Below are positions 41,497 to 50,023 of a DNA stretch of 64,000 nt, in pieces (position 1 is the stretch's first letter; every line of letters starts with the position of its first letter). Origin of the DNA: Infirmifilum sp. NZ. Lineage in GTDB: Archaea; Thermoproteota; Thermoprotei; Thermofilales; Thermofilaceae. The position numbers were made by a program, and so were the translations under genes. The notes below the pieces were generated by a model, which worked only from the letters and a program-made list of their open reading frames with translations, did not search any database and was not told the DNA's origin. The stretch is taken from the NCBI RefSeq assembly GCF_022693705.1, contig NZ_CP094288.1, positions 1,132,443-1,196,442 of the forward strand. The letters are read 5' to 3'.

Positions 41497-42431
41497 TCGC
41501 CAGGATAATGTTCTGGGGTGTTAGCAGCACGCGGCCTTTCAAGGGAAGGCTGCCTCCCTGCACCGTGGTAAAGCTCGACGGGAGAATTGTACTCCTCGAC
41601 TCTGGAGAAATGTGTCAGGGAGCATTTGAGTACTTCGGGTTAAGCTACAACTCCCCATTGATTATTCTGATCTCGCATCTTCACGGCGATCATACATACG
41701 GGCTGGTGCCACTTTTGGAGTCATTGCAACTGGCTGGCAGGAAGGAACCGGTCGAGATCATAGGACCGCTGGGCGTAGGTGAGATAATTCCGGCACAGCT
41801 TTTGCTGAAGCAGGAATACCCGGTAAGGGTATTGGAGATTTTAGGCGACGAAGGCAGAATCCCGCTGGGCGGCGAGGAGCGTCTATCGGTTAGGTACATC
41901 AGGGCCCCCCACTCATACATATCGTACTCCTATGTGCTAGAAACACGCGAGAGAATACGTTTAGATGGGAGGAAACTACAGGAAGAAGGCATACCGGGAA
42001 AGCTCAGGAGAAGGCTTCTGGACAGGGGACAAATACGCTACAGAGGGAAGGTATACTTCCTTGAGGACTTCACTTTGGACAAAATCCCCGGTTTGAAAAT
42101 CTCATACAGTGGCGATACGCTACCTAACGCCCGATTTGGAGCAGCAAGCCGGGAAGCAGATGTCATGATACACGAAAGTACATTCCTCCATGCTGACTGG
42201 ATCGGCAGAGAGAGTATCGCCCACTCAACCTCCCGAGAAGCAGCATACCTGGCGAAGAAAGCTAGAGTCAAGCTTTTAATCCTCACACACTTCAGCACTC
42301 GTTACACCGAACTTGAGCCCCTGCTTGAGGAAGCCAAAGCCGTTTTCCCACGTGTTGTGTTGGCCGAGAGAGGCCTGGTGGTGGAGGTCAAAGCTGGGCG
42401 ACCAAGGGTCATAACTATCATGAGGGCGTAG
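41493..42431 (+). CDS. rnz: Ribonuclease Z
   Basis: A 312-residue metallo-beta-lactamase-fold nuclease that trims tRNA 3' ends. Metal ligands are LISHLHGDHTYGLVPLL (HxHxDH), an HSYISYSY region with His, YSGDTLPNARF (Asp) and LLILTHFSTRY (His). The flexible arm region is around RKLQEEGIPGKLRRRLLDRG. Length and motif order match the short (RNase Z-S) archaeal form. Since the tRNA genes here lack encoded CCA, this enzyme should prepare their 3' ends for CCA addition. It overlaps trmG10 by 4 bp. Confidence 0.95.
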   Translation: MIARIMFWGVSSTRPFKGRLPPCTVVKLDGRIVLLDSGEMCQGAFEYFGLSYNSPLIILISHLHGDHTYGLVPLLESLQLAGRKEPVEIIGPLGVGEIIPAQLLLKQEYPVRVLEILGDEGRIPLGGEERLSVRYIRAPHSYISYSYVLETRERIRLDGRKLQEEGIPGKLRRRLLDRGQIRYRGKVYFLEDFTLDKIPGLKISYSGDTLPNARFGAASREADVMIHESTFLHADWIGRESIAHSTSREAAYLAKKARVKLLILTHFSTRYTELEPLLEEAKAVFPRVVLAERGLVVEVKAGRPRVITIMRA

Positions 42432-42506
42432 TAATACTAGTTAGAACCAGTTGCACGCTGTGTGAGCCGACTTTTGATATTTGCCGGCAAAGAATCTTGC
42501 CGCTCC

Positions 42507-42959
42507 TCAGCCGTGACACCTGAACTCGGCTTCTTCGTTTACTGGCCGCCCCTCACGTGTTTCGGGCACAAACCAGTTAAGAAACAGTTCTCGGTCACAC
42601 TCACCTATGTCGACTAGTACTGATATCGCTCCAAGAGGGCTTTCACCGAACTCGAAGGTGCAGAAGCTGACACGTCCCTGGAAGGCGGCCTGTTTATTCA
42701 GATAGAATTTGAACATCTTCTCAGTAGAATCTCTCAAAACATAGCTTCGCGCAGCGTCGAGTATTCTCTGACTTTTGATGAGATTAGACAGCTTCTCGAG
42801 AGGTTTGTAAGACTCAGACCGACAGGTTACTTCTCGATAATCCTCGAAATTCTGGATGGAGCACTCATCTTTGCTGAATGACAGTACGTTTAGGATAGCT
42901 CTCAGGACCTTTTCCTCAGACTCAGTTGCATAGAGTGGAGCTCGAGCTACAACCATCAT
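42507..42959 (-). CDS. UPF0201 RNA-binding-type protein
   Basis: A 150-residue protein of the archaeal UPF0201 (DUF54) family, with a ribosomal L5-like fold in known structures. It has an N-terminal strand (VVARAPLYATESEEKVLRAI), a helical centre (SQRILDAARSYVLRDST) and a C-terminal sheet (RVSFCTFEFGESPLGAISVLVD). In other archaea the same domain is fused to a UPF0200 kinase-like domain; here the UPF0200 gene lies 32 bp upstream on the same strand, so the two are partners in an operon. The molecular role is unknown. Confidence 0.82.
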   Translation of the reverse strand: MMVVARAPLYATESEEKVLRAILNVLSFSKDECSIQNFEDYREVTCRSESYKPLEKLSNLIKSQRILDAARSYVLRDSTEKMFKFYLNKQAAFQGRVSFCTFEFGESPLGAISVLVDIGECDRELFLNWFVPETREGRPVNEEAEFRCHG

Positions 42960-42991
42960 ACTGTGACCGCAAGGAGAGGGTACTTATAAGC

Positions 42992-43591
42992 TTATACAGG
43001 AGATCTCTCTACTTCTACGTTAAGTAGCTTATTCAATATGTTTTCAACCTTTCTCTGGAGCTCATCGATCTCTATATCTTCGTTGACAACCATGATGTCT
43101 GCTAATGCGATGACAGAACCTATTCCGAATCCCAGCTCGCGTCGGTCTCTTTCCACGAACTCCTCCCACGTCGACGGGTCGTCCTTACGCGCCCTCCTCA
43201 GCAATCGGTTAAAACGAGTTTTGGGTGAGGAGTGAAAAGCAACCACGACAGCTTCTTTTGCATTCTGCCGAAGATAGTCAAGCTCCTCTAGGCTTCTCAA
43301 TCCCTCGATAACAGCTACAGTACTCCCTGTTTTGCATGCTTTCTCATAAGCCAGCATCGCCACCGCCGCTTTGCCACTTTTGTCTCGCAACTCCTTGGCT
43401 ATTCTCGCGAGGTTACTATCATTAACTTCTAACCCTCGCTCCTGTGCTATTTCGCGCACAATGTCACCCATATTTACAACGGGTAGACCCTTTCTCCTAG
43501 CAATTTCACCGAAGATGCTTTTTCCCGAACCGGGCATGCCTGTAACCAGTATTAGCTTCTCCACCCTGCATTCCGAGCTGCGCGCTGGCAT
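42992..43591 (-). CDS. UPF0200 P-loop kinase-like protein
   Basis: A 199-residue P-loop protein of the UPF0200 family, related to nucleotide kinases and dephospho-CoA kinases. Walker A is LVTGMPGSGKSIFGEIARRKG. A NMGDIVREIAQERG segment resembles the NMP-binding region, and VAVIEGLRSLEELDYLRQ and the Arg-rich lid NRLLRRARKDDPSTWEEFV follow. The substrate is unknown. It is first of a pair with the UPF0201 gene. The first ten residues (MPARSSECRV) may be too long; a GTG at residue 10 is another possible start. Confidence 0.85.
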   Translation of the reverse strand: MPARSSECRVEKLILVTGMPGSGKSIFGEIARRKGLPVVNMGDIVREIAQERGLEVNDSNLARIAKELRDKSGKAAVAMLAYEKACKTGSTVAVIEGLRSLEELDYLRQNAKEAVVVAFHSSPKTRFNRLLRRARKDDPSTWEEFVERDRRELGFGIGSVIALADIMVVNEDIEIDELQRKVENILNKLLNVEVERSPV

Positions 43592-43697
43592 ACTCTTCCT
43601 AAGAGATACTCAAGGCTTAAAATTAGTTCTGTTTCAACCCTGAAGCAAAAAGTAAAGAAAAAGGAGAAGAAAAGAATATTTGTTCCTTAATGTTGTT

Positions 43698-45374
43698 TTA
43701 ATCGAACTCGCTCTTCTCCTCTCCTTCTTCTTTCTTCTTCTCCTCCTTCTTCTCCTCGAGCTTTGAAGCGCTGATTATGTCGTCGATGCGGAGGATCATC
43801 GACGCAGCCTCGGTTGCGATTTTAATCGCATGGTCTTTAACGCTCGCCGGCTCAAATATTCCTAGAGCCAACATGTCCGCGACTCCACCGTTATTTACAT
43901 CGACACCGTAACCCCACTTCGCGGGGTCTTCGTGGGCAGACCTTAAGTCAGCGATTATGTCGATGGGGTCTAGCCCAGCGTTCTCAGCGAGGGTTCGCGG
44001 AATAGCTTCTATCGCGTTGGCAAAAGCCTCTATTGCGAGCTGCTCCTTCCCACCGACCTCGGTGGCGTACTTGCGGAGCTCCCTAGCGATTTCGGCCTCG
44101 ATCGCGCCACCGCCCGGGACGATGTACGGGTGCTTGAGGACGTCCGCGACAGCGTACAGTGCGTCTTTGAGCGACCTCTCAGCCTCGTCCACGGCTCTCT
44201 CGAATCCGCCTCTGACGAGGATTGTGACGCTCTTGGGGTTGGGGCAGCCCTCGACGAAGACCATCTTCTCGTCCGCCACCTTCCTCTCCTCCACGAGCTT
44301 CGCGGTGCCCAGGGCCTCGGGCGTGATGTCCTCAACCCTAGTCAGGATCCTCGCCCCAGTAGCCCTAGCAAGCTTCTCCATATCACTCTTCTTCACACGC
44401 CTAACAGCCAGAATCCCAGCCTTAGCCAAGTAGTACTGCGCAACATCATCAATACCCTTCTGGCAGAAAACCACATTAGCACCACTCTCCTTGATCTTGT
44501 CGACCATCTCTTTCAGTATCCTCTCCTCCTCCTCGAGGAACTGCTGCATCTGCTCGGGAGAGGAGATCCTGATCTCGGCGTCGATCTCCGTCTTCTCGAC
44601 CTCGAGCGGCGCATCGAGCAGGGCGATCTTCGCGTTCTCAACCCTCTTAGGCATAGCAGGGTGGACAACCTCCTTGTCGACTATGATGCCGTAGACCAGC
44701 TGTGTGTCAAGGAAGGCGCCTCCCTTCTTTTTGATGATCTGTATGTTGTCGATATCCACACGTACCTGACCGTTAACCTCCTCTGCGACTTGCTTCACGG
44801 CTCTCACTGCTAGGTCTGCGAAGTAGTCCCTTAGGGCGGCAACGGCTTTGCTCCTCATGGATGTTGCCGCAACCTTCTTTAGAGTTTCCACGTCATCCAG
44901 GCTTACCTTGATGGCCTTCTGCTTAATGACCTCACGTGCTTTCTCCATTGCCTTCTTGTACCCGCCCACTATTATCGTCGGGTGGATGTTCCTCTCTAGG
45001 AGTTTTTCAGCCTCCTTTAGGAGCTCGCCGGTTAAGACCACTGCAGTCGTTGTCCCATCGCCAACCTCCTTGTCCTGAGCCTTAGCCACCTCTACCATCA
45101 GCTTCGCGACAGGGTGCTGCACGTCCATTTCATCCAGAATTGTTGCTCCATCATTAGATATTGTTATATCGCCGAGCGTGTCAATGAGCATTTTGTCCAT
45201 GCCTTTAGGGCCAAGAGTCGTCTTAATGGTCTCAGCGATAGCTCTCGCAACCATTATGTTAAGATGAAGCGCTTCACGGCCAGTCTGCCTCGAGGTTCCC
45301 TCCTTCAGTATCAATACAGGAACTCCACCCAGCTGCGCCACCGACGCCATACCCTCACCACCAGGTGATGCCAT
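43698..45374 (-). CDS. ths: Thermosome subunit (group II chaperonin)
   Basis: ATP-driven protein-folding chaperonin, 558 residues from ATG 45374. Equatorial and ATP-site motifs are [41 protein letters not shown] and, near the end, VNNGGVADM. The helical protrusion of group II chaperonins lies around residues 240-290. The acidic/Lys-rich tail ([19 protein letters not shown]) replaces the GGM tail of bacterial GroEL. The ATG follows GCGAGGAAA, and a TATA box at 45410-45420 would start the mRNA about 12 bp upstream. A GTG at 45389 is a less likely start. A single subunit gene is seen here; others may lie elsewhere. Confidence 0.97.
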   Translation of the reverse strand: MASPGGEGMASVAQLGGVPVLILKEGTSRQTGREALHLNIMVARAIAETIKTTLGPKGMDKMLIDTLGDITISNDGATILDEMDVQHPVAKLMVEVAKAQDKEVGDGTTTAVVLTGELLKEAEKLLERNIHPTIIVGGYKKAMEKAREVIKQKAIKVSLDDVETLKKVAATSMRSKAVAALRDYFADLAVRAVKQVAEEVNGQVRVDIDNIQIIKKKGGAFLDTQLVYGIIVDKEVVHPAMPKRVENAKIALLDAPLEVEKTEIDAEIRISSPEQMQQFLEEEERILKEMVDKIKESGANVVFCQKGIDDVAQYYLAKAGILAVRRVKKSDMEKLARATGARILTRVEDITPEALGTAKLVEERKVADEKMVFVEGCPNPKSVTILVRGGFERAVDEAERSLKDALYAVADVLKHPYIVPGGGAIEAEIARELRKYATEVGGKEQLAIEAFANAIEAIPRTLAENAGLDPIDIIADLRSAHEDPAKWGYGVDVNNGGVADMLALGIFEPASVKDHAIKIATEAASMILRIDDIISASKLEEKKEEKKKEEGEEKSEFD

Positions 45375-45407
45375 TTTCCTCGCCTGCACCTCATGAAAAT
45401 TATCGCT

Positions 45408-45420
45408 TCTATAAAAATTT
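45408..45420 (-). promoter_or_regulatory. TATA box of the thermosome gene
   Basis: On the minus strand AAATTTTTATAGA lies about 40 bp before the ATG at 45374, placing transcription start near 45386 and leaving a short leader with a GAGG ribosome site. A strong promoter is expected for this abundant heat-shock protein. Confidence 0.6.
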
Positions 45421-45502
45421 TTCTCAACTCACCGCTAAGTTCATACCCATTAGCATCATGCGGCTTCCAGTAGCAGTAACTAAGCCTGAAAGCTTGAGGA
45501 GG

Positions 45503-45587
45503 TGCGGGGGCCGGGATTCGAACCCGGGCAGGCCGACGCCAGCGGATCTTAAGTCCGCCCCCTTCGTCCAGGCTCGGGCACCCCCGC
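45503..45587 (-). tRNA. tRNA-Leu (anticodon TAA)
   Basis: A class II tRNA of 85 nt on the minus strand. The acceptor GCGGGGG pairs with CCCCCGC, and the discriminator is A. The anticodon stem GCGGA pairs with TCCGC around CTTAAGA, giving anticodon TAA for codon TTA/TTG. The extended variable arm (TGGCGTCGGCCTG) is typical of leucine tRNAs. No intron, no encoded CCA. Confidence 0.95.
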
Positions 45588-45688
45588 ACTATTGAAAGAA
45601 TTCTACACGCTGTTAAAACTTTTTTCTAGTATTGCAAGACAAGGGCGGTAATTCAGGTGGTCAGAAGGAGAGTAGTTCTGTGCAAAAG

Positions 45689-45782
45689 TGGGGCCGCCGG
45701 GATTCGAACCCGGGACCACCTGGGCCCAAGCCAGGCATCAGGAACCGCTACGGGTTATCCTACCAGGCTGGACTACGGCCCC
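45689..45782 (-). tRNA. tRNA-Pro (anticodon TGG) with a 20-nt non-canonical intron
   Basis: A minus-strand tRNA of 94 nt. After removing 20 bases at about 45737-45756 (AACCCGTAGCGGTTCCTGAT on the coding strand), a normal 74-nt tRNA remains. It has acceptor GGGGCCG/CGGCCCC, D stem GTCC/GGAT, anticodon stem CCTGG/CCAGG around CTTGGGC (anticodon TGG) and T stem CCGGG/CCCGG. The intron lies between the D stem and anticodon stem (about position 25/26), not at the usual 37/38. Its exact borders can slide two bases because AT is repeated at both ends. Introns at such sites are known in Thermoproteales and Thermofilum and need the heteromeric splicing endonuclease. Confidence 0.92.
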
Positions 45783-45840
45783 CGGAGATCCCAGATGAAC
45801 TTTTATCGCTGGCCAATGTTTATTTTTTTCGGGCGAGAGT

Positions 45841-46581
45841 GTGGAGGTTGTTGTAGGAACGTGCGGTTTCTCCGGAAAAGGAGGACGTAGAAACTACTAC
45901 AACTCTTTTAGGGGTGTTGAGGTGCAGGAAACCTTCTACAGGCCAGTGCCGCTCGAAACCCTGCGCCGCTGGAGGAGTGAAGCACCAGAAGGTTTCGAGT
46001 TCACGCTTAAAGCTTTCCAGGGAATCACGCATCCAGCCAGCTCGCCGACCTGGAGAAGGGCGAAGGGCATCAAGCCGACGGAAAACCACGGCTTCTTTAG
46101 ACCAACTAGGGAGGTTTTCGAAGGGTGGGAGTATACGAGAAGCGCGGCTCAAGCCCTGGACGCGAGCGTCGTCGTCTTCCAAACGCCCCCCAGCTTTGGT
46201 CCCACAGAAGAGAATGTGTCTAACGTGGACACATTTTTCTCGAAGATAGACAGAGGGTCATTGACTCTAGGATGGGAACCGCGTGGAGAATGGCTCAATC
46301 GTCCAGAGCTTCTAGAGGGGATTTTCAAAAAACACCATCTGATCCACGTTGTAGACCCGTTCAGGCGCATGCCCTTAGTCGAGTCTAAGGTGCAGTATTT
46401 CAGGTTGCACGGCATAGGAAGAGGAGAGGTAAACTACTCCTATAAGTACACCGAGGAAGACCTGCTCCGCCTGCTCTCCATTATAGAAAGCCTCAGCGCC
46501 TCAAAAGTATACGTCTTCTTCAACAATATTCAAATGTTCCAAGATGCGTTGCGCTTTAAAGAACTGCTTGAGAGGCGCTGA
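45841..46581 (+). CDS. DUF72 family protein
   Basis: A 246-residue TIM-barrel protein of the DUF72 (YecE) family, whose function is unknown. Family marks are VVVGTCGFSGKGGRRNYYNSF, shown as VGTCGFSG and YYNSF, then VEVQETFYRPVPLETLRRWR, FEFTLKAFQGITHP, VVFQTPPSF, LGWEPRGEW and YFRLHGIGR near the end. The start is GTG. It is convergent with the PGI/PMI gene with no gap between stop codons. The family is linked in some genomes to Fe-S proteins, but no Cys cluster is present here. Confidence 0.9.
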   Translation: MEVVVGTCGFSGKGGRRNYYNSFRGVEVQETFYRPVPLETLRRWRSEAPEGFEFTLKAFQGITHPASSPTWRRAKGIKPTENHGFFRPTREVFEGWEYTRSAAQALDASVVVFQTPPSFGPTEENVSNVDTFFSKIDRGSLTLGWEPRGEWLNRPELLEGIFKKHHLIHVVDPFRRMPLVESKVQYFRLHGIGRGEVNYSYKYTEEDLLRLLSIIESLSASKVYVFFNNIQMFQDALRFKELLERR

Positions 46582-47679
46582 TCACCTCTCGGCTTCTCGT
46601 AGAAACGTCAAGCCGACTCTGGACTCTAGGTGTGTCTTAAGCCGTGAAATGATGTCAACAGGTGTCGGGTCAACCCCCCGTAGGAGAGCGAGAGCTACAG
46701 AAGCTACATCGGCTTTGAAAACCAGTGAGAGAAGCTCGCCGGCTCTGCCTCCACCCTCCCCATAGAGGTTGTAGTAGGGAACGCCTTTGCTGCTTAGAAG
46801 CTCCTCCAAGAACTCAATCCTAGCCCGCATGTACTCCGGCTCCTCCCGCCCCCTCAAGAAAATTACCGAAAAGTTGGCCAGAGGGCCACTCCAGCCCATT
46901 ATCTCGTTATGGTTACCCTCAGGGAGCTCGCCGAAGAATGCGTGAACCTTTGAGTTCTCATTTAACTGTGTCTTAAACCTGTAGGCTGGGGAAGTGTAGG
47001 GAGAGTACCCGTACACGAGTGGAACCAGACCCTTCGCGACGTCCTCATGGAGTAGCCTGGCTAATGCGGCCCCCTCACTGAAAGCCCCCTCAAGCCTGCT
47101 CTGGAGCTCTCGAGCCGCTTCTTCAAGCCAGCTAACTGCGTCGATACCGGTTACAAGGGATAAAACTGAGGTAAGGGCGGAGGTTATATGCGGGAAGGCG
47201 GCTCTGGGCGGGATGCCAGGAGGTAAGCGAAGAAGAGGTACTCCCTTCTTCTCCGAGATCTCGGCCATTTTGCCTCCGGACGTGACAGCTACAATCGGGA
47301 TCCCCCTTTTGAGCCCCTCGGAATAGACTCTCAGGGTTTCCTCGGTGTTGCCAGAATAGCTGACCGTCACGAGAAGGTAGTTCTTGTCTATAAACTTCGG
47401 TAGCTTTGCGTCCCTATTCAAGACAAGAGGCTTATCGGTTTTATCCGCGATTAAGTCGTAGAGGAAAAGTCCGCTAATAAAGGAGCCACCCATGCCGCTG
47501 ACAACCACCCCGCTAAGGCGTGAGAAGTCAAACCTGAGTAAACTCTCAGCTTCCTCCCTGTACCTACGTGTGCTCTCCAGGACGCTGTGAGGTGTATGGA
47601 TAACGTGTAGGAGCATTCCCGAAGGGTCATGCTTTCTGGCCTCCGAAGAGATCAACGTATATGCCTTGTCTTCCAGCAT
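46582..47679 (-). CDS. Bifunctional phosphoglucose/phosphomannose isomerase
   Basis: A 365-residue SIS-domain enzyme that interconverts fructose-6-phosphate with glucose-6-phosphate and with mannose-6-phosphate, typical of Crenarchaeota. Motifs are VVVSGMGGSFISGLFLYDLI, LLVTVSYSGNTEETLRVYSEG (SIS Ser/Thr residues), IPIVAVTSGGKMAEISEKKG, PPRAAFPHITSALTSVL and, for the catalytic region, NSKVHAFFGELPEGNHNEIMGW (parts ENSKVHAFF and EGNHNEIMGW). It is last in the leftward run surface protein - radical SAM - hisS - PGI/PMI, 24 bp after hisS. Confidence 0.94.
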   Translation of the reverse strand: MLEDKAYTLISSEARKHDPSGMLLHVIHTPHSVLESTRRYREEAESLLRFDFSRLSGVVVSGMGGSFISGLFLYDLIADKTDKPLVLNRDAKLPKFIDKNYLLVTVSYSGNTEETLRVYSEGLKRGIPIVAVTSGGKMAEISEKKGVPLLRLPPGIPPRAAFPHITSALTSVLSLVTGIDAVSWLEEAARELQSRLEGAFSEGAALARLLHEDVAKGLVPLVYGYSPYTSPAYRFKTQLNENSKVHAFFGELPEGNHNEIMGWSGPLANFSVIFLRGREEPEYMRARIEFLEELLSSKGVPYYNLYGEGGGRAGELLSLVFKADVASVALALLRGVDPTPVDIISRLKTHLESRVGLTFLREAER

Positions 47680-47703
47680 TGTGATTAAGAGCGTTTATGG
47701 CGA

Positions 47704-49026
47704 TTAAAATCCTTTTGAATAACCAAGAAGCTTAACGGCTTCATCAATGGTCAATTTCTGCTCCGTCCAGTTCTCAAGATCCCGGAGGGTCAGACTCCCC
47801 TCAGAGACTTCTCGTGCGCCGATGATCACGGCATACTTAGCTCCCTTTTTACCAGCTTTCTCGAGTGTTTTCGAAAGGGATCTACCAGTATACTCAACAG
47901 TCACACGTAGAGCCGTCTTCCAGCGCAGTGTCTCTGCCACTTTAATGGCGTATTTTAGCAATTCTTCATCGCTACCTACCGGCACCACCACGGCGTCAAA
48001 CTCACTGAATGTGACATCAATCCTGCCTAGGGTTCGTAGCACTTCTATAAGCCTATCAACACCTATGGCCATACCCGTTGCCGGCAGACGCGGACCACCC
48101 AGAGAGCTTATCAGGTCATCGTACCGCCCGCCACCAGCAACGCTACCAACTTCTCCTCCCAGAGGCGTCTTGACCTCAAAAACAAGGCCCGTATAGTATC
48201 CCAAACCTCTGACTATTCCGAAGTCTACCCTTGCTCTCAGGTCGTAAGCGCTTTCAAGTAAATCCAAGGTTCGGGATAAGAATTTCAGCCCCTCGACCGC
48301 CTTTTGGGATCTAACCTCTATGTTGAGATCAGCACTTGACAGTTGCTCGAGCATTTTCTCGGCACTTGACCTCTCTGCTCCTAGCCTCGAAAGCTCATCT
48401 ACAACATATTCTTTTCCTTTTTTATCAAGTTTATCAAGCGCACGTAAAGCCTCGTTGACTCGGTTTTCAGGCAATCCCGTTGACAGGATTAAATCCTCCA
48501 CGACGCTTCGGTGGCTGATATGGATTTCAAATTCCTGAAGCCCCGCGCTCCTCAAAGCTCTGTGAGCGATTGCTATGACCTCCGCGTCGCCCATTGGGTC
48601 ATCTATCCCTATAAGCTCAACGCCGGCCTGCCAAAACTCCCTGAGCCTCCCCTTCTGAGGTTCCTCATACCTCCAAACGGGCTGTATGTAGTAGAAGCGT
48701 ATTGGTTTAGGCATGTCAAGGCGCGAGGCCACGATTCGAGCTATAGGTGTTGTCAGCTCAAATCTTAAACCTAAGTCTCTGCCAGCCTTGTCCTTAAAAG
48801 CGTATATCTGATCTACGACTTCCTCACCGGCCTTAGCTATGAGAACCTCGAGGTGCTCGAAGGCTGGGGTCTCGATCTCTCCGTAGCCGTAGAGCTCGAA
48901 AACTTTCCTGATGGACTCGCATACCTTCCTTTTAATGTATGACTCCTCGGGCAGCCTGTCCTTCGTGCCCCGCGGTGGCCTTAGAAGTGCCTCTCCGGTC
49001 ATTTCACTATTCGAAGATTCTCGCAA
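47704..49026 (-). CDS. hisS: Histidyl-tRNA synthetase
   Basis: A class IIa synthetase, about 440 residues, that charges tRNA-His. Motif 1 is near FELYGYGEIETPAFEHLEVL, motif 2 is YIQPVWRYEEPQKGRLREFW, the His-specific segment is GLGYYTGLVFEVKTP, and motif 3 is LPATGMAIGVDRLIEVL. The C-terminal anticodon domain (FDAVVVPVGSDEELLKYAIK and on) is complete. The longest frame starts with TTG at 49026 and overlaps the radical SAM gene by 20 bp; the ATG at 49002 (before TGEALLRPPRGTKDR) gives the usual length and may be the true start. Confidence 0.95.
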   Translation of the reverse strand: MRESSNSEMTGEALLRPPRGTKDRLPEESYIKRKVCESIRKVFELYGYGEIETPAFEHLEVLIAKAGEEVVDQIYAFKDKAGRDLGLRFELTTPIARIVASRLDMPKPIRFYYIQPVWRYEEPQKGRLREFWQAGVELIGIDDPMGDAEVIAIAHRALRSAGLQEFEIHISHRSVVEDLILSTGLPENRVNEALRALDKLDKKGKEYVVDELSRLGAERSSAEKMLEQLSSADLNIEVRSQKAVEGLKFLSRTLDLLESAYDLRARVDFGIVRGLGYYTGLVFEVKTPLGGEVGSVAGGGRYDDLISSLGGPRLPATGMAIGVDRLIEVLRTLGRIDVTFSEFDAVVVPVGSDEELLKYAIKVAETLRWKTALRVTVEYTGRSLSKTLEKAGKKGAKYAVIIGAREVSEGSLTLRDLENWTEQKLTIDEAVKLLGYSKGF

Positions 49027-50014
49027 TATATATATTGTCTTTATTTCGGACTACCCTCGCTTGAACGCGGGTCCCCGTTGAGAGACCTCTGCCCCCGCCA
49101 ACCAGCGTGACCACCCTTCCCTTAGAGACCCCAAGTAGCTGACCGCTGAGCCAACCGGGCCCAACAACCTTGACCGTAATCCTCTCCCCTACTTCGAAAG
49201 CATAAGGCACTCTCTCAGCCTTTGTGATCCCAAAGTCCCGCGGACTTAGCACGAGTTTTACACTATACTCATCCTCCCACTTGCGTAGGGCATGGTAAAA
49301 CTCCTTCCAAGATAGAGGTTTAATCCCAGGCACCTTTCTTCCGTATTTGTGCGCCTCGTACTTCTGGATTCCTAGAGGAGGCCACTTTTTACCCGCCCCT
49401 ATTTTAAGTGCCCACTCAATGATCTGCGGAATCTCGGAGTCGTTGTATCCAGGAACCCAGACAGGGGCTATGAGTAAGTCCATCCGCAGGCTCGACGCTA
49501 TGTATTCCGCAACCCTCATCACGCGGGTAACATCGAACCAGGGCGTGCCGGAAAGTAGTTTAGCTCTCGTAGCATCAATGGCATCTACCGAGAGGTTAAT
49601 CCGGTCTAGACCAGCCTCGTCCAACTCTTCGGCTAGCCTCTCAGAGAGCAGAGCTCCGTGGGTCTCGAGGGCAACGGTGAGTGCTAAGCCTGAGTTTTTC
49701 AAAAGCCGTACAAGCTCAACTATTTGGGGATGAGTAAGGGGGTCTCCCACGGCGTCTATGTAGGCGTGAGCGGCGTCGAGACCTTTTACGCGAACACTCC
49801 AAGCATACCACTCAACCAGGTACCTGGGGGAAACAACAAACTCGGCCGTCCGCATGCGAGACCGAGGTCCAGCATCAACGGAGCAGAAGATGCAGGAGAG
49901 CGGACAAAAAGAGGTAGGCCTAAGTTGCAGGAGGTTTGTTCCCCGGTCGATCACTCCGAAGGCTATATGCCCGATAAGGGGAAGTTCCCCGTCGATTCTG
50001 TAGAGGGCTCTCAT
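49007..50014 (-). CDS. Radical SAM protein with C-terminal TRAM-like domain
   Basis: A 335-residue radical SAM enzyme. The cluster motif is FCPLSCIFCSVDAGP (CxxxCxxC at about residues 37-44), followed by AYIDAVGDPLTHPQ (in place of GGEP) and LSVDAIDATRAKLLSG. The C-terminal 60 residues form a small beta domain (VGERITVKVVGPGWLSGQLL, VVTLVGGGRGLSTGTRVQAR) resembling TRAM-type RNA-binding folds. An RNA-modification role is plausible from that domain, but the substrate is not known. It lies 9 bp after the surface-protein gene and overlaps hisS. Confidence 0.85.
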   Translation of the reverse strand: MRALYRIDGELPLIGHIAFGVIDRGTNLLQLRPTSFCPLSCIFCSVDAGPRSRMRTAEFVVSPRYLVEWYAWSVRVKGLDAAHAYIDAVGDPLTHPQIVELVRLLKNSGLALTVALETHGALLSERLAEELDEAGLDRINLSVDAIDATRAKLLSGTPWFDVTRVMRVAEYIASSLRMDLLIAPVWVPGYNDSEIPQIIEWALKIGAGKKWPPLGIQKYEAHKYGRKVPGIKPLSWKEFYHALRKWEDEYSVKLVLSPRDFGITKAERVPYAFEVGERITVKVVGPGWLSGQLLGVSKGRVVTLVGGGRGLSTGTRVQARVVRNKDNIYIARIFE

Positions 50015-50023
50015 CCCAATCCC

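Noticed and set aside
43725-43760. Purine/pyrimidine repeat tract, similar to one at 50040-50065
   Set aside because: These encode the acidic Glu/Lys tails of the thermosome and the surface protein, so they are coding low-complexity sequence.
43957-44813. Long rightward frames opposite the thermosome gene
   Set aside because: They are antisense to a highly conserved GC-biased gene and read as Ser/Leu-rich sequence with no family features.
13034-45782. The near-identical 3' halves of the two tRNA-Pro genes as an integration repeat
   Set aside because: The similarity covers the whole mature tRNA and reflects isoacceptor kinship; no integrase or element lies between them.
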